From positions 883,740 to 947,739 of the forward strand of contig NC_019859.2 in NCBI RefSeq assembly GCF_002234675.1: a stretch of 64,000 nucleotides of DNA. The letters are read 5' to 3'. Position numbers and translations under genes: made by a program. The DNA is from Oryzias latipes (taxonomy: Eukaryota; Chordata; Actinopteri; Beloniformes; Adrianichthyidae). This document shows, piece after piece, positions 12,901 through 24,689 of this stretch. Numbering within the stretch: position 1 is the first letter of the stretch; the number at the start of each line of letters is the position of its first letter. Below the pieces are notes generated by a model. It did no database searches. It worked only from the letters and a program-made list of their open reading frames with translations, and was not told the origin of the DNA.

Positions 12901-15900
12901 TCAGCTGTGCGTGTTCAAAAGGGTTTTCGGAAACTAAAATGGTTTACAATCTCAACCCTGATTGGTTTGAACCGAGTTCTAGGGGAACCCTTTGGTCCAA
13001 ACAGGAGGTCCGTCTGATCGGGTGTTAAAACTTTGTTTGTCCCCAAACCCCTGAAGGACCGCCCCCTCTGCCGTGTCTCACCGTAAACGTCCGCTCCGTG
13101 GTCGTACGCCGTATCCAGACACGTCCCGTCTCTGGTGTCCCAGACTCTGATGGTGTAATCCCAGGATCCTTCAAACAGACAAACTGTCTCTTAAGTCCGG
13201 CAGACCCAGAATCCCAAAATTTAACATAAAAGAAATAGATCAAAGTCAAAGGGCTGAAGTCATTGAGTGGTAACTATTGCCCTTCGTGTTGAGCTTTGAG
13301 TGGAAAGGCTCTTTGGTCTGGAGGGTTTTGAACCCAGAATCCTCCGTTCTTGTGGCACATGGATGACCACTGAGCTGCTCAAAGAAGGGATGGATTGGTT
13401 CTCGTTTTTCTTTTTTGTGCAGCTCCTCAAACTTGTTGAGGGGCTTATTTCCATCCACAGAAGTTTCCACTCAGAACCCGTTGGACCCCCTGAACCTGAG
13501 GTCAACTCTACCTTTGAGGCAGAACCTTCAGAGGTGTTTACCGGAAATGAGCAGGTACGGAACCTCGGTGTTCCACATGAGGCCCCGGACCGGAGCCGTG
13601 TGACCGCTCAGCACGTTGATGCAGGCGTCCTGCGTGTAATCCCAGATCCGGACGGTGCTGCAAAGGAACAGAGCGGTCCTCACCGTCTCCTCTACCACCA
13701 TCTAAGCAGCATTCTGGATCTGTGGGACTCACCCGTCGTCTGATCCGGAGCACAGGATGCCCTCTCTGAGGGGAGACCAGCGCACGTGGAAAACCTTTGC
13801 CAAGTGTCCCGTGAAGACCTTCAGAGGCTGGTCTGAGCTGGTGGCCAGGTAGTACACTCGCACGTTCTTATCCTCGCAGCCCGTGGCGATCATGTCCCTG
13901 AAGACGAGTGAAAGTTCAGAACCAACCGGTGTCTCGTGAAGATCCAGTTCAACTACAAGAAGTCCTCTTTCTAAGTTTAGAACAAGGAACCCCTGAAACC
14001 CCAGCCTGTAACCCTTTGAAACAAGGACCGCAGACTGAGAACGGAAACAGAGATCGCAGACATTGGACGCAGACAGAGAAGTTGCAGACAGTAATTGTAG
14101 ACTGAGACTGCAGACAGAGGTCGCAGGCGGAAGTCGCAGACTTTTTTATGTTCCTTTTTTACCTTGGACCGTTTTTGGGACTTAACGTACTTAAAATAAT
14201 TTCAGTAGAACTGTCTGAGTTGTGAATGCTTTGTCAGTCAGTGTTGATCAAACTTGATCAGGGGCCTCATTTAGAAACGTTGCGTACACACAAAAGAAGG
14301 CGTACGCCACTCTCTACGCAATAATTGAGATTTATAAAAAGCAAACTTGAGGGGAAAATGTGCGGTCCTTCATTCAAGCTCTGACCCAGGCGTACGCACA
14401 AAAACGGGTGAAATGAGAAACGGCGACACCGTCGGCAGATAGAAGAAACACGTGAAAGACGGACAGACAGATGCATTAATTGTCCACTGGGGAAAGTTGT
14501 TTTCATAGTAAAACATTTCTTCATAAGCTATGGAATTATGGTATTCATGCATTTGCCTTTAGTTTGTTTTATTTTTGATAAAACAATGTATGGCGTATGT
14601 CTCAACCATTCAGAAAGCAACAAGAAATTACTGTAATTTCCGGACTACAAGCCGCTACTTTTTCCTGCGCTTACAGCCCTGCGGCTTATTCAGTGACGCG
14701 GCTAATTTATGGATTTAATTAGCGGCCGCCATGTACGTACTTTCGATCGAACTCAGTGAATAGTTTGTATTCTCTATCTAACACCAAGCACAAGACATTT
14801 ATATTCAACACACCTCTAAGCAGCCAAACAGCATGGACCTCACTTCAGGTCTTAGACACTTCAGTCATGGTTCAACAAAATGAAACACGCATGCCCGGCC
14901 GCATCCCAGAATCCTTTGGGGCCATTAGACCCAACGTGCACCAGATCGCCGTTACAATATGATGAAGCTTTCAAGTTAAAAGCAATCGTTAAAAGCAGCG
15001 TGAAAAAGTCCACCGTCACCAACGGGTTTGGAAAAGCCGGTTTGCTGCGTGACGGAGAGAACAGCGCATGGAGTGAATTTACACTCCATTTACGGTTTCT
15101 AAGGAAACTTTGCTTTGAAAAACTCACAGCCTCCATGTGAGCTGGAGACATCTTCTCCTGCTGATTGAGCTGCGGGGCCGATGGCAGTCTGAAGGCTCCC
15201 ACACGTAACAACGCACCCGCCCCTCATACACAAAACGTACAGTATTAAGTCCGATTGCTTTGCACAGAAACGATTTGCTCCGTTCACCGGCGCAATGGGG
15301 ACGAAGTTTTCCTCCTTGAAGCCGCCCAGGCCAGAGGTGTCGGAGTAGATAGGAAGGGGAGACAAGGAGCGCGCGGGGCGGGAGCGGAGCGCAGAGGCTT
15401 CTGAATTCAGACGTACGCGCCGCGCTGAGGCGCGCGCTTTTCAGTCGCCGCTGCTGTATTTTACCGGTGTGTTTTTTAACCAGCCCTGTTACTCCCATAA
15501 CGCTGCTGCGACACAAGCGGAAGGAGAGCTGTACCCGTTCACCCCTCCATGCACTGCTGCTGCTCATTCTTAAACACGTACAACAGAATGGCGAGCCGGG
15601 CATTGGCCCCGCCTTTAGCCCCTAAGACTCATGGGAAATGTGGAATCGCGGATGTAAATTTCCTCATTATACCTGAGGGATGTAATGTTGATTATATGGT
15701 TACTGTTTGTAATTTTATGTATGATACCTAGATTGTCAATAAGTAAAAAAAAAATGAAATAAAAACACCATAACTGAGGAACTTGTGAACAGAATAGAGG
15801 TCCATGTTGTTTGACAGATGTCGATACATTCAAATACATGAGCCTGAGGCAAAGCTGGAACCACCCACAATGTGCTAAAGAATTGCTCTCACTCTGGGAT

Positions 15901-18900
15901 TCAGGACGTGATCTGTCAGGATGACAATATCGCCAAACACAAGTGCGGCTTGTACTCTGACGCGGCTTGTGTATGTAGAAAACTAATTAAACACATGAAA
16001 ATGGATGGGTGCGCTTTGTAGTCCGGAATTTACGCTACATTTGCGCTGAACAGTTTCCCATTTCCACGTGGATTATTACCGACATCTGTAGCTTGTCAGA
16101 TTTAATTAAATGGAGGGAAATAAAATGCCCCATCACAATGCGTAATGACGCACAATGGCTGATCTTGCGCTCTTAGAAGATGTGGCAAATGGAAGAATTC
16201 GGAGTGAACGCATCTTTAGACAGCAAGGAGACTTGCTGGCAAACGAGGACGAGTGGCTTATGAGCCGGTTCCCACTTCCTCCAGCCGTCCTGTTGGAGCT
16301 TTTGGGGGGGTGTCACCCGGTGCATCTGCCGTATCGTTGTTCCCCTGCACCTCAGTCACCACTCGTCTTTAAAGGCATTCCCCAATAATTGCCGCCAGTC
16401 TCTCATCAAGGGGTCAGCTCCGGTGCCCCCCCACCCCCCACCCGTGGCAGACACACTCTGGCGATGCAGCGCCAGAGGTTTTTTTAGCCTCGACTTTGAT
16501 GTCCGACCATTTCTTTTTCATTTCGGCCACGGTCCGAGGTTGTGAGGCTACAGCATTAACGGCGTCTGCCGCCGTCTGCCACTCACGTGCCTTTTTGGCA
16601 TTAGTAATGCCCACACTGTGCCCTCCAAACAACATTATTCTCCTCTTTTCCACCTCGTCAACGATAACTTTTACTTCACATTGAGTGAAGTTACGTTTTT
16701 TTGATTTCCTCTCTGTGTTTGTGCCATGATTTAGCAAGCCATGAATATTCATTTGTGGGCGTTTCACGGACTATTTATGGGCAACTATGGGCGTGTCATG
16801 AAGCCGCAAAAGCTGCGCTGCATTTAGAATTGGTTGTGATTTATTAAGGGAAAGATGCGTAGGATGTGCGTGCGCACGGTTTTATAAATCCAAATATTTC
16901 TGTGCGTACGCACGTCCTCTGTTTCATCCGTACGCCACTTCTGACGCAAATCCTACGCAAAGTTTTAGAAATGAGGCCCCTGAAGATGTTCCTTTGTGTT
17001 CTGCGTCTGCTGCCCACCACCTGAACCAGGTGAAATGGACTGAGGCAGATGGAAAAGGAGCAGGACCCCTGCCTCTAAGAACTGGACACTCGCTCTAGTA
17101 AGTGTCCAAACGGCCTGAATCTGACTAGAACTGGGCCTCCTGGGCAGTAACTGGTGCTGTTTTGATGATCCGGGTCTTACTTGTTGTTCTGGCTCCAGTC
17201 GCAGCCGAACACGGCAGCCGGGTGTTTGTACTTGTGCAGGATCTTCCCATCGATGGTCCGGATGATGCTGCATCACAAGGTCAAACTGTCAGTGGCTCTC
17301 CACGAAGGCGGAACCGTCCAGAACCTCAGCGGGCCAGACTGACCAGAACCCGTCTCCACTGCAGGTGGCAATCCTCTTGGAGTCCTTGTGGCTCCAGGAG
17401 ATGCAGAAGATCCCGTTCTTCCCGTGCTGCAGGAACACACAGGATTGAACTCTACCGCTTTCACAGGACCGCAGACACTAAGGTCAATCGTTCTTTGAAG
17501 AAACCTCGTTGAAGCGCGTGATGATCTTCCCTTTACGGACGTCCCAGATGAACGCTCCGTTCCGAGACGTTGCTCCGGCGATGCAGTTTAGGTCTCCTAG
17601 GAAACAAACAAACGGACGATGGCGGGATGGAGCTCAGCAAACAGCAGCTGTGATGATGGTTCTCTTCCTTTCATCTCAGTTTAAAGACTTTCCTTGATTG
17701 AAATGATAGGAAACCGTCATCCTTTGGTTAAACTCAAACCGTGCCAAATGCATCTAAAAACTGTTGAATATGAAAAAGTTCACACATGTACCACAAATGT
17801 CCCATAAAATCCTGGAACATAACCAGGATGCATGTAACACATTTTACCAAATCAGCTTCCAGCCTCTTTCTGTAAACGTTTTGAATTAAACCTGGACTCT
17901 CACATGGTGTTTTTAGCACCGTTTCAAACGGCGCTGTGCAGCAGCGGCCCGTTAACATTGCAATGGTGTTTCCATACCTGGAGCCCAGGACAGCGAGTAG
18001 ACAACGCCCTCGTTGCCGGGGGAGGTGTTGACCGCCGTCAGCGTGTTTGTGTCCCAGATTTTGATGGTTCCATCAAAGCTGGCGGTGGCCAGCAGGTTGG
18101 GGTCGTCAGGCTTGAACTTGCAGTCGAATATGGTTTCCACATGACCCTGACAAGAAGGGAGGAGTCAGACATGAAGATGCAGGGGGGGCGCTCCTGAGCG
18201 CGTGCAGAGTACCAGGTCTCGTAGGAAGTCCCATTTCTTGGCGCCCATGTCATAAAGCCCCACCCCCCCGTCCATGAAACAGCAGACGGCGTGGCCGGGG
18301 GGCAGAGAAAAAGAGCGGTTCTGAGACAGGGTTGGGGGGGGCACGGCCTCGCTGGTGGAGCTGGTGTGCTGGCTCTTACTGGGAGAACTGGAGCTCTGAG
18401 CTGCAGACACAGAGGGCGGGGCTTCAGCCCACAGCTGGGTAACGTTGACACATGATGACAAGAAGCCGCATCTAAACTTTAAACATAAATGAATGTTTAC
18501 GAAACCAACAGAAAATTTACGTCATTTCTATCTAATCTAAAGGCAACAGCCTTCAAACAGACCTGAACCTTTTGAAATCTGTCCTCCTAACATCATAGCA
18601 GCAAAGAACCAAACCTGATGTTCTCCCAGCAGGTCTGCTTGATCCATGGAATTCTGAGACTCCTACCTTTTTTGGTGAGCGGGGAGTGAAGAACGTGCAG
18701 GGCGTGGAACCCGGTCTTCTTCAGCTTGAAGCTGTCTAGCGGTGTGGAGCGAGACACGTTCCAAACTCTCAGCACGCCGACCTGTGAGTCTGACACACCG
18801 CAAACACGTCACGCGTCCGAACCCTTCCCGTTGGGAAGACAAGTCCTTACCTCCGGTGATAAACATGCCGGGCGCCGAAGGAACCCAGGCCAGACACTGA

Positions 18901-21900
18901 ACCGAGGCTGCAGCCGAGGGAAAGCAGAAGGACGTAATGCAGGTCAGCGCCTCGCTGTCCACCAGACGGATGCCGTTATGGACATTAGACACTAAGAGGG
19001 AGACAGGTGAGATTCAGGGAGAACGTCAACCTGAAGAACTAATGACTGCCTGAAGAACTAATGTCTACCTGACTGAAGAACTAATGTCTACCTGACTGAA
19101 GAACTAATGTCTGCCTGACTGAAGAACTAATGTCTACCTGACTGAAGAACTAATGTCTACCTGACTGAAGAACTAATGTCTGCCTGACTAAAGAACTAAT
19201 GTCTGTCTGACTGAGAAACTAATGTCTACCTGACTGAAGAACTAATGTCTACCTGACTGAAGAACTAATGTCTACCTGACTGAAGAACTAATGTCTGCCT
19301 GACTGAAGAACTAATGTCTGCCTGACTGAAGAACTAATGTCTGTCTGACTAAAGAACTAATGTCTGCCTGACTAAAGAACTAATGTCTGTCTGACTGAGA
19401 AACTAATGTCTGCCTGACTGAAGAACTAATGTCTACCTGACTGAAGAACTAATGTCTGCCTGACTGAAGAACTAATGTCTACCTGACTGAAGAACTAATG
19501 TCTACCTGACTGAAGAACTAATGTCTGCCTGACTAAAGAACTAATGTCTGTCTGACTGAGAAACTAATGTCTACCTGACTGAAGAACTAATGTCTACCTG
19601 ACTGAAGAACTAATGTCTACCTGACTGAAGAACTAATGTCTGCCTGACTGAAGAACTAATGTCTACCTGACTGAAGAACTAATGTCTACCTGACTGAAGA
19701 ACTAATGTCTACCTGACTGAAGAACTAATGTCTGCCTGACTGAAGAACTAATGTCTACCTGACTGAAGAACTAATGTCTACCTGACTGAAGAACTAATGT
19801 CTGCCTGACTAAAGAACTAATGTCTGTCTGACTGAGAAACTAATGTCTGCCTGACTGAAGAACTAATGTCTGCCTGACTGAAGAACTAATGTCTGCCTGA
19901 CTGAAGAACTAATGTCTACCTGACTGAAGAACTAATGTCTGCCTGACTAAAGAACTAATGTCTACCTGACTGAAGAACTAATGTCTGCCTGACTGAAGAA
20001 CTAATGTCTACCTGACTTAAGAACTAATGTCTACCTGACTGAAGAACTAATGTCTGCCTGACTAAAGAACTAATGTCTACCTGACTGAAGAACTAATGTC
20101 TACCTGACTGAAGAACTAATGTCTGCCTGACTAAAGGGCAATGTGTGTGAACATGTGTGTGTGAACATGAATAGAGTGTGATAGTAAAGCACAAACGAAG
20201 TTCGTAAAGTATTTAAAGATCCTGTTTGGTAAAAAACGATAAGAGGATCTGTGAGTTATACACGTGTCAGAAGATTTTTTTAAACAGATGAAAAACAAGT
20301 TATTTTTTGTAAACCAGAATTATCTAAACCTTCAGGTATTTCTGTCTTTCTTTAAAGTAACAACGTTCACTTAAATAAGAAAACAGACGTTTGTATTCAG
20401 ATGTTTCCTGATGTCTTCTAAGCTCTTTTTATGGCTGTTGTAGAGCAGATCATTAAACAAATTGATTCATTCCAAGTTGTCTCCCTGAAATGACCTTTGA
20501 CCCACAGTCTGACCTAGTAAGTAGTCAGATGACAGAAGGTCCCACTCCAGAGCGCTGACCGGGTCCTCCTCGTCTGTCCCTTCCAAGGACTCGGGCCGCA
20601 GCACGTGCTTCTGGCTTTTGCTGCCTGAACAGAAAGCAGAGGTCAGAGGCGGTGACCTCTGTGACCGACGCCCGTCAACCCTGTTCCCAACCTGGCTGGA
20701 AAACCGACAAACTTCCGTCCGTGTGTCCGAACACCAGCTTGCCCTTCTTGGTTGGGTGCCACCGGAACAGACAGATGTCGGACAGAAAGGAGTGCGCCTC
20801 TTTATGCACGGTGACCCCCGGGTCAGGGTCCCTGTAGGCCCAGACGTACAGAGGACCTCGCTGGGAGACGAAGGCCACCCCATCCGTAGAGTTCCAGCAC
20901 CAACTGACAGACACGGGAATGCCTGAGGAAGACGAGGCAGAAAACATCTCAAGAGTGTGTCTCAGGGTTTCAATGAAACTTCAAACTGAAGGATCACTCA
21001 CGGGGGGCGGGGCCCCAGGCCGGTCTGCTCACCTTTAGTGTTGTCCAGTCTTGCCACGGCCTTCTTTTCTGCCACATTCCAGACGATGAGCAGGTTATCG
21101 GCAGACGCCGACGCGAACAAGTCCAGGTTGTCGGGACACCAGCTGATGGCTGTGATGGTCTTCTTGTGCTCAGACATGATGGACCTCAGCTTGAACTGGT
21201 TGTACTGCTGGTCCAGCTGACGGGGGGGGCACACAGACGTTCTACGTTTTATAGTTTGTTCTTCAGGTTCTTCTGTGATTGTAGTTCTCCTGCTTTCAAA
21301 CATTTCTACATTTTCTGATTCACATCATTCTGTTCTGTCAGGACAGTTCATCTGATCAATTTAGCCTTGATAAACTATTATTCATGAATTACTGAGCCAC
21401 TGATGCCATTTTCTGCTCTGATTATACAGTTTTTGAGCGATGTGGTTGGACTTAGGTTTTCCTCCTCCTAAGGATTTCTAAGCAATCACAGAGAAACTGT
21501 TGGATGGATGGATGATGGATGGATGGAGAATGGATGGATGGATGGAGAATGGATGGAGGTGTAGGAGTCTCTTGGGTAGGGGATTAATGAAGAACATTCT
21601 GTGATTTAACCTTCTTCTGCTCTTTGATGGTCGTTCTTTTAGGGTCACAGCTTGACGTCTGGCTGATGTCTTGCCAACCATCAAACGCTCTTCCTGCTAC
21701 GTTTTCACGATAAATATCTAGATCAGTGTTTTTCTACCTTCAACCTCATTGTGCGCCGAGATGCTGTCACTTTAACCCAATGCATCATGGGAGATGTAGT
21801 GATGTCAGACAGACTCTCTTCTATGAGCTTCATGGTTTTGTTCTCTTGTTCCACGGTCTGACACCGGATTCTGTGGAAAGCTACACCGCTAAAGACGAGC

Positions 21901-22846
21901 TTTAGCTGGTATTTCTGTTGGACCTGAGAGACTTTATGAGCAGAATTAAGAACAAGGAAGTGAAGACTTTAACCACTTCTGATTGGTCAGACTGATGACA
22001 TGTGATTAAGCCTCCAAGAATGATTGGTGGAGACAGTCAAAGGGGCGGGACTTTCCAGAAAATGGCTTTAGTTGCAGTTAAATCGCGGTACCGTCATTCT
22101 TATCAAAATGTCTTTAATAGTATCAAATAAACAGAAAGAAAAAAGTATTTTCTGATCTTTCATATTCTAACTACTCAGTGTTTTATCAGGGCCTGTTTGG
22201 ATGAACAGAGAGCTGATATCCTGGAGATGGAAAATGTTTTTAGATCAGTTAATGGGTCATTTCCCACGGCACACCTGGCCACTGGTTGAAAAACACTGAT
22301 CTAGAAGACCTCGACCAGATATATTTGCTTTGTCAGCGTCTGTGGATCCGTTAGCGTGTTCAGACAAAGACGGCAGAACACGTGTGGGCATTTTTTGAGG
22401 ACAAAAGAACCTGAACATGAGCTTTTCATCCATTATCTTCATTATTTTTAATAGGATGTTTTTCCTTTAGTTGTCAAACTACAGCAGGAATGACAGATTA
22501 AGCTGTATAGCAAAGCACGGTGGTGGAGGGTTGATGAGATGGGCTCTTTCTGCTGTCACTAACTGAACCATGAAGTCTTGGGAATCCATCCTTTCTGGAT
22601 TTTAGAGTCACACAAACATGCTGTTGTTGATTAAAGATTATTCAAATTCTGCATATCATGGAGGGGGGGGGGGGGGTAGCCCCCCCAGCACCAACCCTTG
22701 TGTGTGGGGAGGGGTGGGGTTACCTGGTAGATGTAAATGGCCAGAGTGGCGCAGTAGGCAAAGCGGTCTCCACTCGCTGCGCACACGTCTTTGTTCCAGG
22801 GCTGACAGCCGGCCGCCAGCAGCCCCACCTGCTTCACTTTGGCCAT
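3993..22846 (-). CDS. wdr17: WD repeat-containing protein 17, complete, 31 coding exons, 1270 aa
   Basis: Coding exons in transcript order (high to low): 22846-22724, 21216-21033, 20922-20692, 20624-20514, 18991-18851, 18789-18667, 18400-18213, 18146-17978, 17596-17505, 17426-17344, 17267-17181, 13897-13733, 13657-13542, 13168-13082, 12654-12505, 12436-12306, 11758-11633, 11223-11068, 10977-10913, 10830-10698, 10627-10539, 9549-9450, 9377-9259, 8213-8102, 8031-7890, 7800-7698, 7549-7448, 7340-7242, 6396-6329, 4291-4194, 4112-3993. All introns are GT-AG, the phases agree and the total is 3813 nt. The start is MAKVKQVGLLAAGCQPWN, as in vertebrate WDR17, preceded by an acceptor at 22853-22854, so a non-coding exon lies upstream. 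Residues about 55-680 are WD40 repeats (e.g. ASFDGTIKIWD, SGSWDYTIRVWD, CSRDSTVRLWS); about 770-1190 is a helical solenoid. The C-terminus is ALMWAKVNPFSPLGTGLRIN. WDR17 is a little-studied scaffold. Exon 6396-6329 is poorly conserved and was placed by phase and a strong acceptor. Introns hold four large or medium repeat arrays and nested transposons. Confidence 0.93.
4434..6110. repeat. 18-bp minisatellite in the second-to-last wdr17 intron, about 93 copies
   Basis: Tandem copies of tcagtctgaccttcatca, varying mainly at one position (tca/tcc) and at agt/agc/acc. Because 18 is a multiple of 3 and the unit has no stop in several frames, long ORFs run through it on both strands: plus (TFIISL repeats, 4398-6686), minus (MKVRLM repeats, 4277-6157) and minus (DDEGQT repeats, 4380-6164). 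It lies wholly between wdr17 exons 6329-6396 and 4194-4291, so it is intronic, and the ORFs are by-products of the unit length. Confidence 0.95.
6424..6590. repeat. GCTGCAGAY-type tandem repeat next to a wdr17 splice acceptor
   Basis: About 165 bp of imperfect repeats of gctgcagacgctgcagatgc and related words, with a 30-bp higher period. On the wdr17 (minus) strand the repeat reads as serial CTGCAG words ending only about 27 bp before the acceptor (TCTGTTTTGCAG) of exon 6329-6396. Confidence 0.85.
6600..6935. other. wdr17 intron, no feature seen
   Basis: AT-rich intronic sequence between the CTGCAG repeat and the palindrome. No exon, transposon end or repeat was recognised. Confidence 0.6.
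6939..7004. repeat. 66-bp near-perfect palindrome (KpnI/Bst1107I-word repeat)
   Basis: The 40-bp core 6952-6991 is a perfect palindrome with no loop. It extends 13 bp on each side with a single mismatch (6951/6992). It is built from repeats of GGTACCGTATACGG. It lies in a wdr17 intron. Confidence 0.9.
8214..9258 (-). other. wdr17 intron, no other feature recognised
   Basis: A 1-kb intron between exons 9259-9377 and 8102-8213. The joined codon (AA|G) gives LLARK-TLSADLL, matching the family. Small ORFs on both strands look random. A short G run at about 8805 is the only simple-sequence feature. Confidence 0.6.
9655..10520. repeat. 19-bp minisatellite in a wdr17 intron, about 45 copies
   Basis: Tandem tgatcaatcagaccttcac with variants tgatcgattaaaccttcac and tgatcgatcagaccttcac, and longer units containing TGATCATCTGATCGATC. 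Rich in TGATCA and ATCGAT palindromic words. It lies between wdr17 exons 9450-9549 and 10539-10627, ending about 19 bp from the donor of the latter. Confidence 0.93.
12194..12255. repeat. 28-bp inverted repeat with 6-base loop
   Basis: The arms 12194-12221 and 12228-12255 are perfect reverse complements (core CACAAAGGTCAGGGAGG); the loop is TCCTCC. It sits in the wdr17 intron between exons 12306-12436 and 11633-11758, 51 bp past the donor on the transcript, and could form a strong RNA hairpin. Confidence 0.92.
14631..16035. mobile_element. pogo-like (Tc1/mariner superfamily) element nested in the Harbinger element
   Basis: The TIRs are CTGTAATTTCCGGACTACAA (left) and the inverted GTAAATTCCGGACTACAAAG (right), with TA on both sides as the target duplication. 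An ORF at about 14880-15140 has YDEAFKLKAIV, which resembles the start of the DNA-binding region of fish pogo-type transposases. It is followed directly by STVTNGFGKAGLL, resembling the far C-terminus, so the catalytic core is deleted. The family assignment is from remembered similarity. Confidence 0.72.
16155..16388 (+). pseudogene. Harbinger-type transposase, N-terminal fragment
   Basis: MADLALLEDVANGRIRSERI and the following EDEWLMSRFPLPPAVLLEL resemble the conserved N-terminus of fish Harbinger/HARBI1-like transposases, which are usually about 350 aa. After roughly 52 residues the similarity stops and a stop follows at 16388. The catalytic DDE region is absent, so this is a remnant. Confidence 0.7.
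16414..16767 (-). pseudogene. Harbinger accessory Myb/SANT-like DNA-binding protein, truncated
   Basis: A 117-codon ORF with RNFTQCEVKVIVDEVEKRR, LFGGHSVGITNAKKAREWQ and MKKKWSDIKVEAKK: the trihelix Myb-like domain (NAIF1-like) that Harbinger elements encode beside the transposase. In active elements it helps nuclear import and DNA binding of the transposase. Similarity ends near EAKKTSGAA, then the frame runs out. It is divergent from the transposase fragment at 16155. Confidence 0.78.
19030..20135. repeat. 23-bp minisatellite in a wdr17 intron, about 48 copies
   Basis: Tandem units containing GAAGAACTAATGTCT followed by ACCTGACT or GCCTGACT. Variants include TAAAGAAC and a TGTCTGACTGAGAAAC form, and blocks of units recur in the same order. 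It lies between wdr17 exons 20514-20624 and 18851-18991. Stop codons in the unit keep it ORF-free on the plus strand. Confidence 0.93.
21217..22640 (-). other. wdr17 intron with ATGG microsatellite
   Basis: No exon is seen. About 21501-21556 is a GGAT/ATGG tetranucleotide repeat. The remainder looks single-copy and AT-rich. Confidence 0.6.
22663..22686. repeat. G14-TAG-C7 homopolymer pair next to the first wdr17 coding exon
   Basis: Fourteen G, then TAG, then seven C on the plus strand. On the wdr17 transcript it is a G7 and C14 run 38 nt after the 5' splice site of exon 22846-22724. It can fold on itself or form a G-quadruplex on the plus DNA strand. Confidence 0.85.
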
Positions 22847-23436
22847 CCTCACCTGTGACACACACACACACACAGGTGAGCCTGCCTCTGCTACACACCT
22901 GACAGCGTCCAGTTCCTGATTTCCTTCCTGGATCACACAGACGGGTAAGAGGATTAAGAGGAGGATTGAAATAATCTCTGCTGTGATTGGTCAGAACAGC
23001 TGCTTATCTGTGGTTACCGTGACGACCATCTGATAACTGTCTGCTGTTCATCACTTCTAAGGTTGAAAATGTGTCTCGAGTTCTGTCAGCTCTTGAAAAA
23101 ACCCGAGAATTTAAAAACCCTAAACCTTTCACATGTATCATAATTGCAGCTCATTTCAAAATATGGAGAATATCTGCTATTTTTGAGGTGGATGGACATT
23201 TTTGTAAGTTTTTATTAAAGTGACATCAGTTCAATTCTGTCTTAAATGTTGCATCAGGTGTGTTTTTAAATACTCCACCAGATTAAGAATGACTAACAAC
23301 GTTAGAGTTCAAAGGTCAAAGTCATTAAAGGGTTCAGTAATGTTCCTCTGAAAATAAACAATCAGTTAGCATGCTAATGCTAGCATCTGTTAGAGCTCCG
23401 CCGCTTGGTTTACGGTGGAGGGGTTTCTGACGGCCT

Positions 23437-23815
23437 GAGCCTCCTGCTGCCTCCATCGAAGCGCCTGCTGCTGCACCTGCTGCTGTTCCTGCTGCTGCTG
23501 TTCCTGCTGCTGCTGCACCTGTTGTTCCTGCTGCTGCTGTTCCTGCTGCTGCTGTTCCTGCTGCTGCACCTGCTGCTGTTGCTACTGTTCCTGCTGCAGC
23601 TGCTGCTCCTGCTGCAGCTGCTGCTGCACCTGTTGTTCCTGCTACTGTTCCTGCTGCACCTGCTGCTGTTCCTGCTGCTGTTGCTACTGTTCCTGCTGCA
23701 GCTGCTGCTGCACCTGTTGTTCCTGCTGCTGCTGTTCCCGTTGCTGCTGTTGCTGCAGCACCTGCTGCTGTTCCTGCTGCTGCTGTTCTTCTGCTGCACC
23801 TGCTTCTGCATCCGC
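23437..23815. repeat. CTG/CAC-rich trinucleotide-like repeat in wdr17 intron 1
   Basis: About 375 bp of interrupted ctgctgctgttcctgctgct and ctgctgctgcacctg words. Open in several frames (Leu-rich on plus, Gly/Ala/Thr-rich or Ser/Asn/Arg-rich on minus), but it lies between the wdr17 start exon and its promoter and shows no gene structure. Confidence 0.88.
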
Positions 23816-24164
23816 TCACAGTTAGCAGTTTAAAGGACACATTTCCATGTAAATCGGCGGATTTGCACCTGACTGGACCGACTGGCGCTAACGGCTCCTC
23901 TGGTGTTTGAAGGTCGGCTTTGAAGCAGGATTCTCGCCGTCTGAGTGGCGTCTTCCCGCCGCCTCTTTAGAGATAATCGCTGCCACGCCTCTGTTTCAGA
24001 TGCAGTGTCCTCCTGAAACCGCCATCATGACAGGAAGAGCCGCTTAGCGGGAAAGTGTCCAGTCAGAGGAGCAGCAGCTGGGTTCTGGTTCTGTCTGAAG
24101 AACAGCTGAGAGGATCTGGGTTCTGGTTCTGTTGGAGGTTTATTGTAAGCATGGATTACCAACA

Positions 24165-24370
24165 GAAAGGCTGAAGGGGTGTAGTGGTCAGCACCCTCAC
24201 TTCACAGAGAGAAGGTTCTGGTTCAAATCCCAGCTCATGTTCTCCAGCTTCCTCCAACAGTCCAGAAACCCGGTTCAGTGGTGACCTTAAATAACCTCTT
24301 AGGAAGGAACGGGTCTCTGTGATGGGGATGGGGGGGGGGGGTCCCCTGTGACCTGCACCTTCAAAATGGG
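24165..24370 (+). mobile_element. tRNA-derived SINE fragment
   Basis: Pol III box A-like GGTGTAGTGGTCAGCA (about 24178-24193) and box B GGTTCAAATCC (24220-24230) at the usual spacing, followed by the TCCAGCTTCCTCC/AACAGTCCAGAAAC body shared with the copy at 31606. Degraded, and the tail is lost in a G run. Confidence 0.7.
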
Positions 24371-24689
24371 AAACACCTCTGCACTGTAACCTCCCTCACA
24401 TCAGCTGTCAGCCCGGGTCACCGGCAGTTTCTCCCGGTTTTACTGTGTTAACCGGGAATTTTCCGGTTTACGCCGCACGCGCTGCTGGTGCGAACACAGA
24501 CGCTGAGTCTCATATGTAAATGAGCGCGCGGCCAGCAGACCTCTCCCCCGCGCGCATCAGGAGCACGCGGAAGGTTTCAACAGGTTTCCGCCGCGCGCAC
24601 ATGAATCCGAGGCACTGCGCGATCACCCCCCCCCCCCCTTCTTATCGGCGGGCTAACGTTACCCGCGAGGTCCTCGTGCGTGTCGTTTA

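Larger units (their letters stand above)
14261..16980. mobile_element. PIF/Harbinger DNA transposon remnant with TIRs, in a wdr17 intron
   Basis: The left end GGGGCCTCATTTAGAAACG is matched in inverted orientation at the right end (reads AGTTTTAGAAATGAGGCCCC). Subterminal regions share GCGTACGC-type words. Inside are a Myb/SANT-like protein ORF (minus) and the N-terminus of a Harbinger-type transposase (plus), the divergent pair typical of this superfamily. The 3-bp flanks (TCA/TGA) do not form a clean target duplication. A second element (14631-16035) is inserted within it. The middle of the transposase gene is missing, so the copy is not autonomous. Confidence 0.82.
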
